From: Stenotrophomonas sp. MYb238
GTDB lineage: Bacteria > Pseudomonadota > Gammaproteobacteria > Xanthomonadales > Xanthomonadaceae
Assembly: GCF_009496535.1 (NCBI RefSeq)
Contig: NZ_WIDL01000001.1
Location: 225,481-289,480, forward strand
Reading direction: 5' to 3'
Length of the DNA stretch: 64,000 nucleotides
The notes under the pieces were generated by a model that worked only from the letters and a program-made list of their open reading frames with translations, ran no database searches and was not told the DNA's origin. Each line of letters opens with the position of its first letter. Within the stretch, counting starts at the first letter, position 1. The position numbers were made by a program, and so were the translations under genes. Shown here in pieces: positions 17,542-25,863 of this stretch.

Positions 17542-18240
17542 ATGCCCCGCCATCGCATCGCCATCGTCGAAGACAACCCGGAACTGCTTGCCGACCTGGC
17601 CGAGTTCCTCGACCTGCGTGGCTTCAGCACACGGAGCTTCAGCAGTGCCGAGGCGTTCTTCGAGACGTGGCCGGCGCTGTCTTTCGACCTGCTGCTGCTG
17701 GACGTGGCCCTGCCGGGCATGAGCGGTCTGGATATCGTGCAGCAGGTGCGTGCCTGCGGCGAGGCCGCGGCCATGCCAGGAGTAGTGATGTTGACCGCGC
17801 TGGATGCGAACGACGACCAGGTGCTCGGCTTGAACGCCGGTGCGGATGTCTACCTTTCCAAACGCAGTTCGCTGGAGGTGATCGAGGCGGCCTGCCACAG
17901 CGTGCTGCGCCGGCTGGGCAGGAACGGCGCCGGGGGCCATTGGCGGCTGCATATCCGGCATTGGCGGTTGTCGACGCCCGATGGAACTTTACTGGACCTG
18001 ACCCATCCGGAGGTGGCATTGCTGACGGCATTGTGCGGAACGCCCGGGCGGGCAGTGACGCGCGAAGCCCTGCTGGCAGGCATGGAAAAGCAGGCCACGC
18101 TGTCCAACCTGCGCAATCTGGACAACACTGCCAGTCGTCTGCGGCGCAAGGTGCAGGCGGCCTGCGGCAGGGATCTGCCACTTCGTCCAAGTTATGGAAG
18201 GGGCTATACCTTTACCGGGAACTGCGAGATCGAGCAGTGA
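17542..18240 (+). CDS. OmpR/PhoB-family response regulator
   Basis: This 232-residue regulator has a receiver domain (residues 1-120) with acidic residues at 10-11, phospho-acceptor Asp54 in LLLDVALPG, and Lys in the YLSKRSS loop, where Arg replaces the usual Pro. A winged-helix DNA-binding domain follows (residues about 135-225: LDLTHPEVALLTALCG, NLDNTASRLRRKV, RPSYGRGYTF). The ATG at 17542 is chosen because it starts at the receiver strand and has AGGA upstream; an in-frame ATG at 17464 adds an unrelated leader. The stop overlaps the kinase GTG. It is divergent from tpsA, so it may control the secretion locus. Confidence 0.88.
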   Translation: MPRHRIAIVEDNPELLADLAEFLDLRGFSTRSFSSAEAFFETWPALSFDLLLLDVALPGMSGLDIVQQVRACGEAAAMPGVVMLTALDANDDQVLGLNAGADVYLSKRSSLEVIEAACHSVLRRLGRNGAGGHWRLHIRHWRLSTPDGTLLDLTHPEVALLTALCGTPGRAVTREALLAGMEKQATLSNLRNLDNTASRLRRKVQAACGRDLPLRPSYGRGYTFTGNCEIEQ

Positions 18241-20174
18241 AGCGGGATGCGGCGGCGCGTGTGTGGTGCGTCATATTGCCGGTGCTGCTGTCCGTCCTGT
18301 TCTCGTGGCCGGTATCGGCAATGGCGCAGGAGCCGGCCTTGCGGCTGAGCGCGGATGTGCCGCGCCTGTCGCTCGCGGGCCGGCTGGAGCATTTCGCCGA
18401 TGCCACCGGTACGCTGCCGTTCGAGGCGGTGTCACGGCCGGAGTTCGCCCGCAGCCGTTTCGTGCGCCTGCCAGGCGCGCGCAGCCTGGGATATGACACC
18501 GATGCGCACTGGTTCCGCGTCCAGTTGACGCCGACGGCGGACGCGCCGCCGCGCTGGGTGCTGGTCATCGGTACGCCCGAGCTTGAGGAGGTCGATGTAT
18601 GGGTGGAGAAGCGCGGCGGCGGATTCGCGCATCATGCGATGGGTTACCACCGCCCCTACGAAAACCGCCCGCTGCGCACGCGCCAGTTCGCGTTGCCGGT
18701 CGAAGTATTCGGCGGCATGCATGTCTATATCCGGGTGCGCACCACCAACGCCATCAATGTGCAGGCCGATATCTGGCAGGTGGAAGCGTTCACCGCCGAT
18801 GAAACCCGCAGCAATTTCTACCGAGGCATGTACTTCGGCATCCTGCTGATCGCGGCGGTGCTCTACGCCATCCTCGGGGCGCGCCTGCGCGATGTGGTGA
18901 TGTCGGCTTACGCTGCTTATGTCGCTTCGCAGATACTGTTCAACCTGGGCACCAACGGCTATCTTCCGGTTCTGCTGAGCGCGCATGCGGAGTGGTTCAC
19001 CGATGCCCTGCCGCGCATCGGATGGCTGGGCGGGGCCGCCTCCATCGTGTTGATGTGGGACAGGCTGCTGGACCTGAAGAGGAACTACCCGCGCGTCCAC
19101 CATTTGTTCCTGGCCACCCTCGCCCTGAACCTGGCGCTGTTGCCGTTCGCGTTGCTGCCATTCCTGGTGGGCGAGTGGCTGCTGTGGGTGGTCAAGCTCG
19201 CCAATGCCCTGAACAGCCTCAATTTCTTCATCAGCATGGGACTGCTGCTGCGTTCATGGCGATCAAGCCGACGCGGCGAACTGCTGGTCTATTTCGTCGC
19301 ATTCGTGATCCCGGCACTGGGTACCACGATCAACACCACTGCCAACTGGGGACTGCTGTCGCAGAACGCGGTGACCACCAATTTCTACCAGATCGCGCCG
19401 CTGGCGCATGTGCTGGTGATGAGTTACGGCCTGGCGCTGCGCCTGCGCCAGTTGCAGTACGACAAGGCGGCCGCCGAGCAGGAGGCCGCCCTCGCCACCC
19501 GCCGCTCGGAGGAGCAGCGGCGATTCGTGGCGATGCTGTCACATGAGTTCGGCAACCCGTTGGCCGCCATCGACCGTGCCGCGCAGATGATCCAGATCAA
19601 GATGCCCGGGCTTGCCTCGCCGGAAGCGCAGCGGCTGGCGCAGATCCGCGGCAACGCGGCGACGCTTTCCGGCTTCGTCGAGCACTTCCTGATGACCGAA
19701 GCGCTGGACCATGGCGCGCTTGAAGTGTCGCCGGTGCCATGGTCCGTTCGAGGCTTGCTTGAAGAGGCGATCGAGCGGCAGGAAGAGACGGCAATCGGGC
19801 GCCTGCGTTTGGGTGAATGTCCGGATGGCGACTTCATGCTCGATCCAACATTGGTGGGAGTGGCCATCGGAAACCTGCTCGCCAACGCCCTGCGCTATTC
19901 GCCACCGCAAAGCCCGGTGGAACTCGCCGCTACACTGGATGGCGCGGGGCTGCGCATCCGGGTTTCCGATCGAGGACCCGGTATGGGCCAGGACGAGTTG
20001 GACAAACTCGGCACGCCCTATTTCCGGGGAACCGCATCGCTGGGAAAGAAGGGAAGCGGGCTGGGCTATCACTTCACCCGGCGCATCGTGGAAGCCCATG
20101 GCGGTCGCCTGACAGCCCATTCCAACATCGGCTCCGGGCTGGAGGTTGAAATATTCCTGCAAGGTCACCCGTAA
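18237..20174 (+). CDS. 7TMR-DISM sensor histidine kinase
   Basis: This 645-residue sensor has a signal peptide (about residues 8-30, ending SAMAQ), a periplasmic 7TMR-DISM extracellular domain (residues about 35-185: RFVRLPGARSLGYDTDAHWFRV-type strands, VWVEKRGGG), seven membrane helices (about 195-400), a HisKA domain with the phospho-acceptor in AMLSHEFGNPLAAID, and an HATPase_c domain (GNLLANALRYSP, RGPGMGQ, GSGLGYHF). It starts at the GTG overlapping the regulator stop (GTGA). Such kinases sense unknown, possibly carbohydrate, ligands. No upstream ATG fits without overlapping the regulator gene heavily. Confidence 0.9.
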   Translation: MKRDAAARVWCVILPVLLSVLFSWPVSAMAQEPALRLSADVPRLSLAGRLEHFADATGTLPFEAVSRPEFARSRFVRLPGARSLGYDTDAHWFRVQLTPTADAPPRWVLVIGTPELEEVDVWVEKRGGGFAHHAMGYHRPYENRPLRTRQFALPVEVFGGMHVYIRVRTTNAINVQADIWQVEAFTADETRSNFYRGMYFGILLIAAVLYAILGARLRDVVMSAYAAYVASQILFNLGTNGYLPVLLSAHAEWFTDALPRIGWLGGAASIVLMWDRLLDLKRNYPRVHHLFLATLALNLALLPFALLPFLVGEWLLWVVKLANALNSLNFFISMGLLLRSWRSSRRGELLVYFVAFVIPALGTTINTTANWGLLSQNAVTTNFYQIAPLAHVLVMSYGLALRLRQLQYDKAAAEQEAALATRRSEEQRRFVAMLSHEFGNPLAAIDRAAQMIQIKMPGLASPEAQRLAQIRGNAATLSGFVEHFLMTEALDHGALEVSPVPWSVRGLLEEAIERQEETAIGRLRLGECPDGDFMLDPTLVGVAIGNLLANALRYSPPQSPVELAATLDGAGLRIRVSDRGPGMGQDELDKLGTPYFRGTASLGKKGSGLGYHFTRRIVEAHGGRLTAHSNIGSGLEVEIFLQGHP

Positions 20175-20433
20175 TTGCCGAACCGTTCCTGTGAAGAACT
20201 TCCCGGCGAAGCCGGCAGCCGTCACTCCGCTGCATAGCAGACATCTCCGTGGGTTGGACAACCAACCGCCTGAGCAACGTACCGTGGCCCATCATCCGGC
20301 ATGGAAGTTCGGCTTCACTTTGATGATGGGCAATGGTCCGATTCACCTCTCCCAAGGCCCACTTGCGAAGGTGTCCACTCCCATCCATGCAACCTCGTGG
20401 AGCCGGAATCGAGCCAGAAGCAATCGACGCAGG
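20175..20433. other. Intergenic region after the kinase gene
   Basis: Between the kinase stop and the right flanking repeat there are about 260 bases with no open frame resembling a known protein. I see no promoter or terminator here that I would support. Confidence 0.4.
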
Positions 20434-20586
20434 GCGCATCGGCACGTGGCCGGAACAGCCATCGCGTTCTGATCGGGAGACCATCTAAACGTCACTGAAT
20501 TTCCCAGAAGATCAAAAAGGCCAGCGCGCGACACTGGTCTTTCTCTCTGAAACGCCTATCTCCAAAGCGTTTCAGCGATTTCAGAG
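20434..20586. repeat. Right copy of the direct repeat bracketing the TPS block, abutting tRNA-Thr
   Basis: This is the partner of 5011-5153. It ends at the last base before the tRNA-Thr CCA end on the opposite strand, the position where integrated elements often leave an attachment-site copy. It carries a small insertion (TTTCCCAGAAGAT) relative to the left copy. Confidence 0.65.
20514..20545 (-). terminator. Terminator of tRNA-Thr
   Basis: On the minus strand AAAGACCAG and CTGGCCTTT pair with one mismatch around a 9-base loop and run into a T tract. It lies about 40 bases downstream of the tRNA and is homologous to the perfect terminator at 5081-5106. Confidence 0.6.
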
Positions 20587-20662
20587 TGGTGCCGCTTATC
20601 CGAATCGAACGGATGACCTACTGTTTACAAGACAGTTGCTCTACCGACTGAGCTAAAGCGGC
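20587..20662 (-). tRNA. tRNA-Thr (anticodon UGU)
   Basis: The minus strand folds as a cloverleaf: acceptor stem GCCGCTT/AAGCGGC, D-arm with AGCTCAGTCGGTAGAGC, anticodon loop CTTGTAA with anticodon TGT closed by CTGT/ACAG, T-arm with GTTCGATTC, and an encoded CCA end. The anticodon UGU reads ACA and related threonine codons. Confidence 0.95.
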
Positions 20663-20706
20663 GATGGTCCGGGGCATGCGCCGTTGCGGCGCATCCGGCC
20701 GGCATT

Positions 20707-21447
20707 CTAGCGCAGGCGGGCGCAGTCGAGCGATTGGCGCTGCGGGGCGCCGCTGCGCTTCTGCAGGTCCGTCGCGGCGACGGTGCCGGCATGGGCCGCG
20801 TCCAGCCACCAGAGGACGGCGGCACCGGCGCCGTTGTCGACGATCCGCGCGGGAAAGCCTGCGGCCGTCAGCGCGGCCAGGCGCCGCTCGGCACCCTCGC
20901 GGTTCCGGTACTGGCCCAATGCCACCGCGTTGGCGTCGTCGCCTTGGGCAATGATGAAGTAGTCGTTGAAACCGGCATCGGCGATGCGCTTCACCATCGC
21001 CTGCGCTTCCTCGCGGCTGGGCGCCGGCGGGATGAGAACGCGGAAGCTGGTCGCCGCCTTGGGCGGCACTTCGCGCACATGCGAACGGAGCGCGTCCGCA
21101 CCCAGCGCGGTCACCGCCGACTGCGCGCTCTCCTGGCTGTCGAACGGCCCGAAACTGGAGCAGCGTTCCGGTGTCGGCGACGGCACGGTAGGTTCGGTCG
21201 CTACGACGGCTTTTCCGGTTTCTGGGGACGCCTTGGACGCAACGGTCGACGGGGCCAGCGCCACCACGTCCGGGGCCGGTGGCGGCACCGTTGCTGCGGG
21301 CGCATCCATGGGAACAAGTTCCAGCGTCGCAACGCCGGCTTCGCTGGCCTCGGACGCAAGGGCGGGCGTAGGACGCGGAACCATCCACCACAGCGCGACG
21401 CCGAGGTTGAGGATGGCCAGTGCGACGATCAGGAAACGGATCAGCAT
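20707..21447 (-). CDS. SPOR-domain membrane-anchored protein
   Basis: This 246-residue protein has one N-terminal transmembrane helix (residues 4-22), a Pro/Ala-rich linker (about 25-90) and a C-terminal SPOR-like repeat (CSSFGPFDSQESAQSAVTAL; YRNREGAERRLAALTAAGFPA). SPOR domains bind denuded peptidoglycan glycan at the division septum, so a cell-envelope role is likely. It lies 9 bases after coaX in the order birA-coaX-SPOR, an arrangement common in this bacterial family. The C-terminal tail after the domain is unremarkable. Confidence 0.8.
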   Translation of the reverse strand: MLIRFLIVALAILNLGVALWWMVPRPTPALASEASEAGVATLELVPMDAPAATVPPPAPDVVALAPSTVASKASPETGKAVVATEPTVPSPTPERCSSFGPFDSQESAQSAVTALGADALRSHVREVPPKAATSFRVLIPPAPSREEAQAMVKRIADAGFNDYFIIAQGDDANAVALGQYRNREGAERRLAALTAAGFPARIVDNGAGAAVLWWLDAAHAGTVAATDLQKRSGAPQRQSLDCARLR

Positions 21448-21456
21448 GGCGCGATC

Positions 21457-22194
21457 CTAGCGTCCCGGCGGCCGCTGGTGCACGGCCCAGCGCGCCAGTC
21501 CGTCCAGCACCAGCGCCGGCTGGTGTTCCGCCTGCGGCAACAGCGGCAGCAGCAGCGGCGCGCCACCGCCATGCATCACCAGCGCGGGCGCTGCGCCGAG
21601 CAGATCGGCGCCAAGCCGGAGGCTGCGTTCGACCAGCGCCACCGCCGCGCCATCGCAGCCGGATGCCAGCGCGTCGGCGGTGTCGTTGGCGAACTCGGCG
21701 TAGTCGCCGCCAGCGGCCGGCAACTGCACCGCACGCGCGTGCAGTGCTTCGCGCATGACGGTGGGCGAAGCGCCGATGCGGCCGCCATGGTGGCGCCCGT
21801 CCGCGTCCATCAGGTCGATGGTCAGCGCCGTGCCGACGCCGACCACCAGCACCGGGCGCCGCGCGGTGGCCGCGGCGAGCAATGCCAGGAACCGATCGAC
21901 GCCGAGTTTCTCCGGGCGCGCGTAGGCGATCGTCACGCCCGCGCACTGCGGCAGGGTCCGCGCCACCTGCACGCGTGCGAAGCGGGCGCGCAGCAGGTCC
22001 ATCACGGTCGCGGTCAGGGCCGGCGCAGCGACGCTGGCCACCCAGGCGGTATCGCCACGCGGCAGGGCGTCCAGCGCCGCCGCGGTCATCGCTTCGGCGC
22101 CGTGGGCCCACGCCTGCGCGCTGCCGGCGGCGGCGCCTTCGAGCGGCGCGAACTTGAAACGCGAGTTGCCCAGATCGAACAGCCAGTCGCTCAT
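21457..22194 (-). CDS. coaX: Type III pantothenate kinase
   Basis: This 245-residue cytosolic enzyme phosphorylates pantothenate, the first step of coenzyme A synthesis. It has the ASKHA-type motifs: DLGNSRFK at residues 7-14 (phosphate 1), GVDRFLALLAA (pantothenate-binding region), and VGVGTALTIDLMD (phosphate 2). ALVMHGGGA near residue 205 matches the adenosine region. The ATG overlaps the birA stop by ATGA. Length fits the family. Confidence 0.93.
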   Translation of the reverse strand: MSDWLFDLGNSRFKFAPLEGAAAGSAQAWAHGAEAMTAAALDALPRGDTAWVASVAAPALTATVMDLLRARFARVQVARTLPQCAGVTIAYARPEKLGVDRFLALLAAATARRPVLVVGVGTALTIDLMDADGRHHGGRIGASPTVMREALHARAVQLPAAGGDYAEFANDTADALASGCDGAAVALVERSLRLGADLLGAAPALVMHGGGAPLLLPLLPQAEHQPALVLDGLARWAVHQRPPGR

Positions 22195-23156
22195 TGCGCC
22201 CTCACGCTGACTTCTCCGGCATGGAAATGGCGTTCGCCGCCGTCGCTGGAGATGCGCAACGCGCCATCCTCGGCCAAGCCAAGCGCGATGCCTTCATGCA
22301 GGGTGCCCGCTTCCTCTACCCGCACCGGCCGGCCGGCCAGCACGTCCAGCGCCGCGTAGCGCGGCAGGAACGGCGCCAGGCCCTGCCGTTCGAACTGGTC
22401 CAGCGCCGGCAGCAGATGCGACAGCACGGCCGCGACCACCGCGTTGCGGGACACCGGCGCGCCGGCCAGCGTGTCCAGGTCGACCCAGGGCTGGGTGATA
22501 TCGGCGGCGCTGCCGGCGGGCATGCGCACGTTCAGGCCGAGCCCGATGACCGCGCGCGCCGGGCCGGCGAACTCGCCACCGCCCTCCACCAGCAGGCCGC
22601 CCAGCTTGCGGCCATCGACCAGGATGTCGTTGGGCCACTTCAGGCCGGCGCCGGCGAAGCCCAGCGCAGGCAGCGCCTCGCCCACCGCCACGCCCACCGC
22701 CAGGCTCAGTCCGCCCATGCGCGACAGGCCCCCGGCGAAGGCGCGCGACACCGACAGGTAGACATTGGCGGCCAGCGGCGAGGCCCACTGCCTGCCGCGG
22801 CGGCCGCGACCGCCGGTCTGGCGCTCGGCCAGCAGGATCTCGACGCCGCGCAAAGGCGCGTTGCGCCGCAGCAATTCACTGTTGGTCGAGCCCAGCGTCC
22901 AGGCGATGTCCAGGGCGGCGACCGAAGCGGCCACGCCCGGCGCCAGGCGCTCCATGATCGGCGCGCGGTCCAGCAGCTCCAGCGGCTGCGCCAGCCGGTA
23001 GCCATCGCCGGCCCGGCCTTCGATGGCCACGCCGGCTGCCCGCAGGCCCTGTATCCGCTTCCAGATCGCGGCCCGGGTCTGGCCGAGCCCACGGGCCAGG
23101 GCATCGCCGGAAAGGGCGCCCTCTCCCAGTTTGGCCAGCAATTGGCGGTCGTCCAC
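22191..23156 (-). CDS. birA: Biotin-protein ligase / biotin operon repressor BirA
   Basis: This 321-residue protein has an N-terminal helix-turn-helix (residues 1-60: LSGDALARGLGQTRAAIWKR), a catalytic domain with the biotinyl-AMP loop GRGRRGRQW, KWPNDILVDGRKLGG, and a small C-terminal SH3-like domain (ALGLAEDGALRI). It attaches biotin to carboxylase carrier proteins such as the MccA protein encoded at 53654-55624. The GTG at 23156 is chosen because it has an AGAAGG-type site just upstream and starts at the conserved N-terminus; the frame stays open to 23534 but that extension is low-complexity. Confidence 0.92.
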   Translation of the reverse strand: MDDRQLLAKLGEGALSGDALARGLGQTRAAIWKRIQGLRAAGVAIEGRAGDGYRLAQPLELLDRAPIMERLAPGVAASVAALDIAWTLGSTNSELLRRNAPLRGVEILLAERQTGGRGRRGRQWASPLAANVYLSVSRAFAGGLSRMGGLSLAVGVAVGEALPALGFAGAGLKWPNDILVDGRKLGGLLVEGGGEFAGPARAVIGLGLNVRMPAGSAADITQPWVDLDTLAGAPVSRNAVVAAVLSHLLPALDQFERQGLAPFLPRYAALDVLAGRPVRVEEAGTLHEGIALGLAEDGALRISSDGGERHFHAGEVSVRAQ

Positions 23157-23264
23157 GAAGGACCTTCTGATCGCGACAGGTCGGGCGATTATGCGTGAAG
23201 GCGTCCGCCGCCTTCCAATCCCGCCGGGAAAGCAGGCTAGAATCGGGAGCTCAACCGCCCCCGG

Positions 23265-23561
23265 ATGTCGACGATGCGCCGTACCGCCCATTGCCTGATC
23301 CTGCTGTTGGCCCCCGTGGCCGCGCATGCCGCGGAGGCGATCGACACCCCGGCCCGCAACGGCTGCACCTACGCGCCCGGGGAAGTGGAACGCGTGGCGG
23401 TCCCCGCCGCCTCGGTGAACCTGGCCAACACCGCTCCCCCGTCCCAGCCCAAGCACGCCATTCCAGCGCCGCCGCAGGCCGGCGGCGGCAGCGACGAGGA
23501 AGTCATCCCGCGGCTGCGTGCGCCGAAATGGCACCGGCTGCTGCCCGGGATGTTCCGCTGA
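23265..23561 (+). CDS. Small secreted protein of unknown function
   Basis: This 98-residue protein has a clear signal peptide (CLILLLAPVAAHAAEA) followed by a proline-rich mature part with one Cys (NGCTYAPGE). I do not recognise a family. It runs divergently from birA and overlaps the start of mtfA by 34 bases, so it is probably cotranscribed with it. A second ATG at 23274 is equally possible as the start. Function is unknown; the signal peptide is the main evidence that it is real. Confidence 0.6.
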   Translation: MSTMRRTAHCLILLLAPVAAHAAEAIDTPARNGCTYAPGEVERVAVPAASVNLANTAPPSQPKHAIPAPPQAGGGSDEEVIPRLRAPKWHRLLPGMFR

Positions 23562-24328
23562 TCCAGTCGTTGCTGCGCCGCTGGCGGCGCACGCCCCCCG
23601 CCGTCGACGAAACGCTCTGGCAGGACATGCGCCGCGGGTGCCCGTGGCTGCATGCGCTGGACGGCACGCGCGAGCAGCGGCTGCGCGAACTGGCGGCGTA
23701 TTTCCTGCAGCGCAAGACCATCACGCCGGTGGCGGGGCTGGAACTGGATGCGGGCCAACGCCTGCTGCTGGCCGCGCTGTGCTGCCTGCCGCTGATCGAA
23801 TTCGGGCGCGACGGCCTGCACGGCTGGTCCGAACTGGTCGTCTACCCGGAAGCGTTCCGCGTGCGCCGCAGCCACCTGGACGCAGCCGGCGTCCTGCACG
23901 AGTGGGACGACGAGCTGATCGGAGAGGCCTGGGACAGCGGCCCGCTGCTGCTGTCGTGGGCCGACGTGCAAGCCGACATCGCCGAGCCGCAGGCGGGTTT
24001 CTGCGTGGCCGTGCACGAGATGGCGCACAAGATCGACGTGCTGGATGGCGCACTGGACGGCACGCCGCCGCTGCCGCGCGACTGGCAGCGTCAATGGGCC
24101 ATTGATTTCCAGCGCAGCTACGACGCCTTCTGCGCGCAGGTGGATGCGGGTCGCGAAACGGTGATCGATGCCTACGCCGCCGAAGCGCCGGAAGAGTTCT
24201 TCGCCGTGGCTACCGAGTACCACTTCTCCGCGCCGCACCTGCTGGAGCGGGAGATGCCGGCGGTCGCCGCGCACCTGCGCCGCTTCTACGGCCCGTCGCC
24301 ATTCGCACCCCCGCCGCAAATCCCGTAG
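23528..24328 (+). CDS. mtfA: MtfA family zinc metallopeptidase
   Basis: This 266-residue M90-family protein has HEMAHKID, a HExxH zinc site at about residues 163-167, a downstream Glu-rich helix (APEEFFAVATEYHF) that should provide the third ligand, and the family stretch HGWSELVVYPEAFR. In E. coli MtfA binds the glucose regulator Mlc and has aminopeptidase activity; here the target is unknown. The start is uncertain because it overlaps the preceding gene by 34 bases. The TAG stop (24326-24328) lies inside a GTAG-type REP hairpin, so the last codons end at the insertion border. Confidence 0.85.
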   Translation: MAPAAARDVPLIQSLLRRWRRTPPAVDETLWQDMRRGCPWLHALDGTREQRLRELAAYFLQRKTITPVAGLELDAGQRLLLAALCCLPLIEFGRDGLHGWSELVVYPEAFRVRRSHLDAAGVLHEWDDELIGEAWDSGPLLLSWADVQADIAEPQAGFCVAVHEMAHKIDVLDGALDGTPPLPRDWQRQWAIDFQRSYDAFCAQVDAGRETVIDAYAAEAPEEFFAVATEYHFSAPHLLEREMPAVAAHLRRFYGPSPFAPPPQIP

Positions 24329-24387
24329 GAGCGACTTCAGTCGCGACAGGCTTTCCCGGCCCCGTTCGCGACTGAAGTCGCTCCTAC
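24325..24387. repeat. GTAG-headed REP pair (SMAG-like), copy A
   Basis: Two inverted units each read GTAGGAGCGACTTCAGTCGC; every unit is a hairpin with stem GCGACT/AGTCGC, and the two units are inverted relative to each other. It lies between convergent mtfA and phoQ and supplies the mtfA stop codon. Confidence 0.9.
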
Positions 24388-24414
24388 GGCGGCCGCCGAT
24401 TGCCGGCGCGCGGA

Positions 24415-25842
24415 TCACAGGCCCGGCGGCAACGTCACTTCGAAGCGCGCTCCGCCCAGTTCGGTCGAGCGCTTGACCTGCAATTCGCCGCGATAGTCCT
24501 TGATCAGGTCCTGCACGATGGACAGGCCGATGCCATGTCCCTGCACGCGCTCGTCGCCACGCACGCCGCGCTGCAGGACCTTGGCGATGTTCTCCTCGGC
24601 GATGCCGGGGCCGTCATCGTCCACCGCCAGTTCCAGGCCGGTACGGCGGCCCGGCGCGCAGGGAATGGCGCGCACGGTCAGCAGCACGCGGCGCCGCGCC
24701 CATTTGAAGGCGTTCTCCAGCAGGTTGCCCAGCAGTTCCTGCAGATCGCCCGGCTCGCCGTAGAACTTGACGCCCGGCTCCAGCTCGAACTCGCACAGCA
24801 CGCCCTTGCTGGCGTAGACCTTCTCCAGCCCGCGCACGATTTCCTCGGCGCTGGCCTCGATCGGCACCGGTGCGGAGAACAGCTTGTGCCCGGACGAGGC
24901 CGCGCGCGCCAGCTGGTAGGACACCAGGTTGTTCATGCGCTGGAGCTGCACGTCCAGTTCCTCGCGCAGCGCGCCGTCGCCGGCGCCGCTGTCCAGCTGC
25001 GTGCGCAGCACCGCGATCGGCGTCTTCAGGCTGTGCGCGAGGTCGGCCAGGGTATTGCGCTGGCGCTCCAGGTTCTCGCGCTCGCTCTCGATGAAGGCAT
25101 TGATGCTGTCGGTGAGCGGTTCCAGCTCGCGCGGGTGCATCTCGCTCATGCGCTCGCGCTCGCCGCGCTGCACCTTGGTCAGTTCGTTGATCACGCGCTT
25201 GAGCGGGCGCAGGCTCCACTGCAGCACCAGGGTCTGCAGCAGCAGCAGGATCAGGCCGGTCACGCCCAGCCAGAACCACACCGCGCTGCGGAACACGCGC
25301 AGCTGCTTGCCCAGCGCGCGCGAGTCCTCGAGCACGTAGATGGTGTAGGGAAATTCGGTTTCGGGGGTGCCATCGCCACCCCAGACCAGGCCCATGCCGT
25401 AGCGGTAGACCTCGCCGGGCGCGCCGTCGATCTGGGTGATCGGCAGCGGGCCTTCGAAGATCTCCTCGCGCGGCTCCAGCATGCGCGCGCTGACGTCCGG
25501 CAGGATCGGCCCCTCGGCGGACATGGAATTGCCCGAATGGCCGGGCATCACCACCTGCAGGTACAGGCCGCTGCCGGGCACGTCGAAGCGCGGATCCGGC
25601 GGTTGCTCGCGGATGTAGAGCGAGCGATCGCGGGTGAAGTCGATGCCGGCAGCGTAGGAAGTGGCGTAGTTCTTCAGCCGCTCGGAAAGATTGGCGCGCG
25701 CGGTGCCGGCGAAGGCGGCGTCCAGTGCGTAGCCGGCCAGCGCGAGGAAGGCCACCAGGCCCACCGAGGCGGCCAGCAGCTGGCGCGCCTGCAATGAACG
25801 CGGCCGCCAGCGCCGGAAAAACCACAGACGGCCGTAGATCAT
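24415..25842 (-). CDS. phoQ: Sensor histidine kinase PhoQ
   Basis: This 475-residue sensor has two membrane helices (about residues 19-44 and 183-208) flanking a periplasmic sensor rich in acidic residues, a HAMP segment, a HisKA domain with LADLAHSLKTPIAVLR, and an HATPase_c domain (NLLENAFKWA, DDDGPGI, GHGIGLSIV). PhoQ senses divalent cations, acid or cationic peptides in related bacteria. It follows phoP by 21 bases. The H-box, with SLKTP, is the type found in PhoQ of xanthomonads. Confidence 0.88.
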   Translation of the reverse strand: MIYGRLWFFRRWRPRSLQARQLLAASVGLVAFLALAGYALDAAFAGTARANLSERLKNYATSYAAGIDFTRDRSLYIREQPPDPRFDVPGSGLYLQVVMPGHSGNSMSAEGPILPDVSARMLEPREEIFEGPLPITQIDGAPGEVYRYGMGLVWGGDGTPETEFPYTIYVLEDSRALGKQLRVFRSAVWFWLGVTGLILLLLQTLVLQWSLRPLKRVINELTKVQRGERERMSEMHPRELEPLTDSINAFIESERENLERQRNTLADLAHSLKTPIAVLRTQLDSGAGDGALREELDVQLQRMNNLVSYQLARAASSGHKLFSAPVPIEASAEEIVRGLEKVYASKGVLCEFELEPGVKFYGEPGDLQELLGNLLENAFKWARRRVLLTVRAIPCAPGRRTGLELAVDDDGPGIAEENIAKVLQRGVRGDERVQGHGIGLSIVQDLIKDYRGELQVKRSTELGGARFEVTLPPGL

Positions 25843-25863
25843 GCCCGTACCGCGCGCGGCGGA

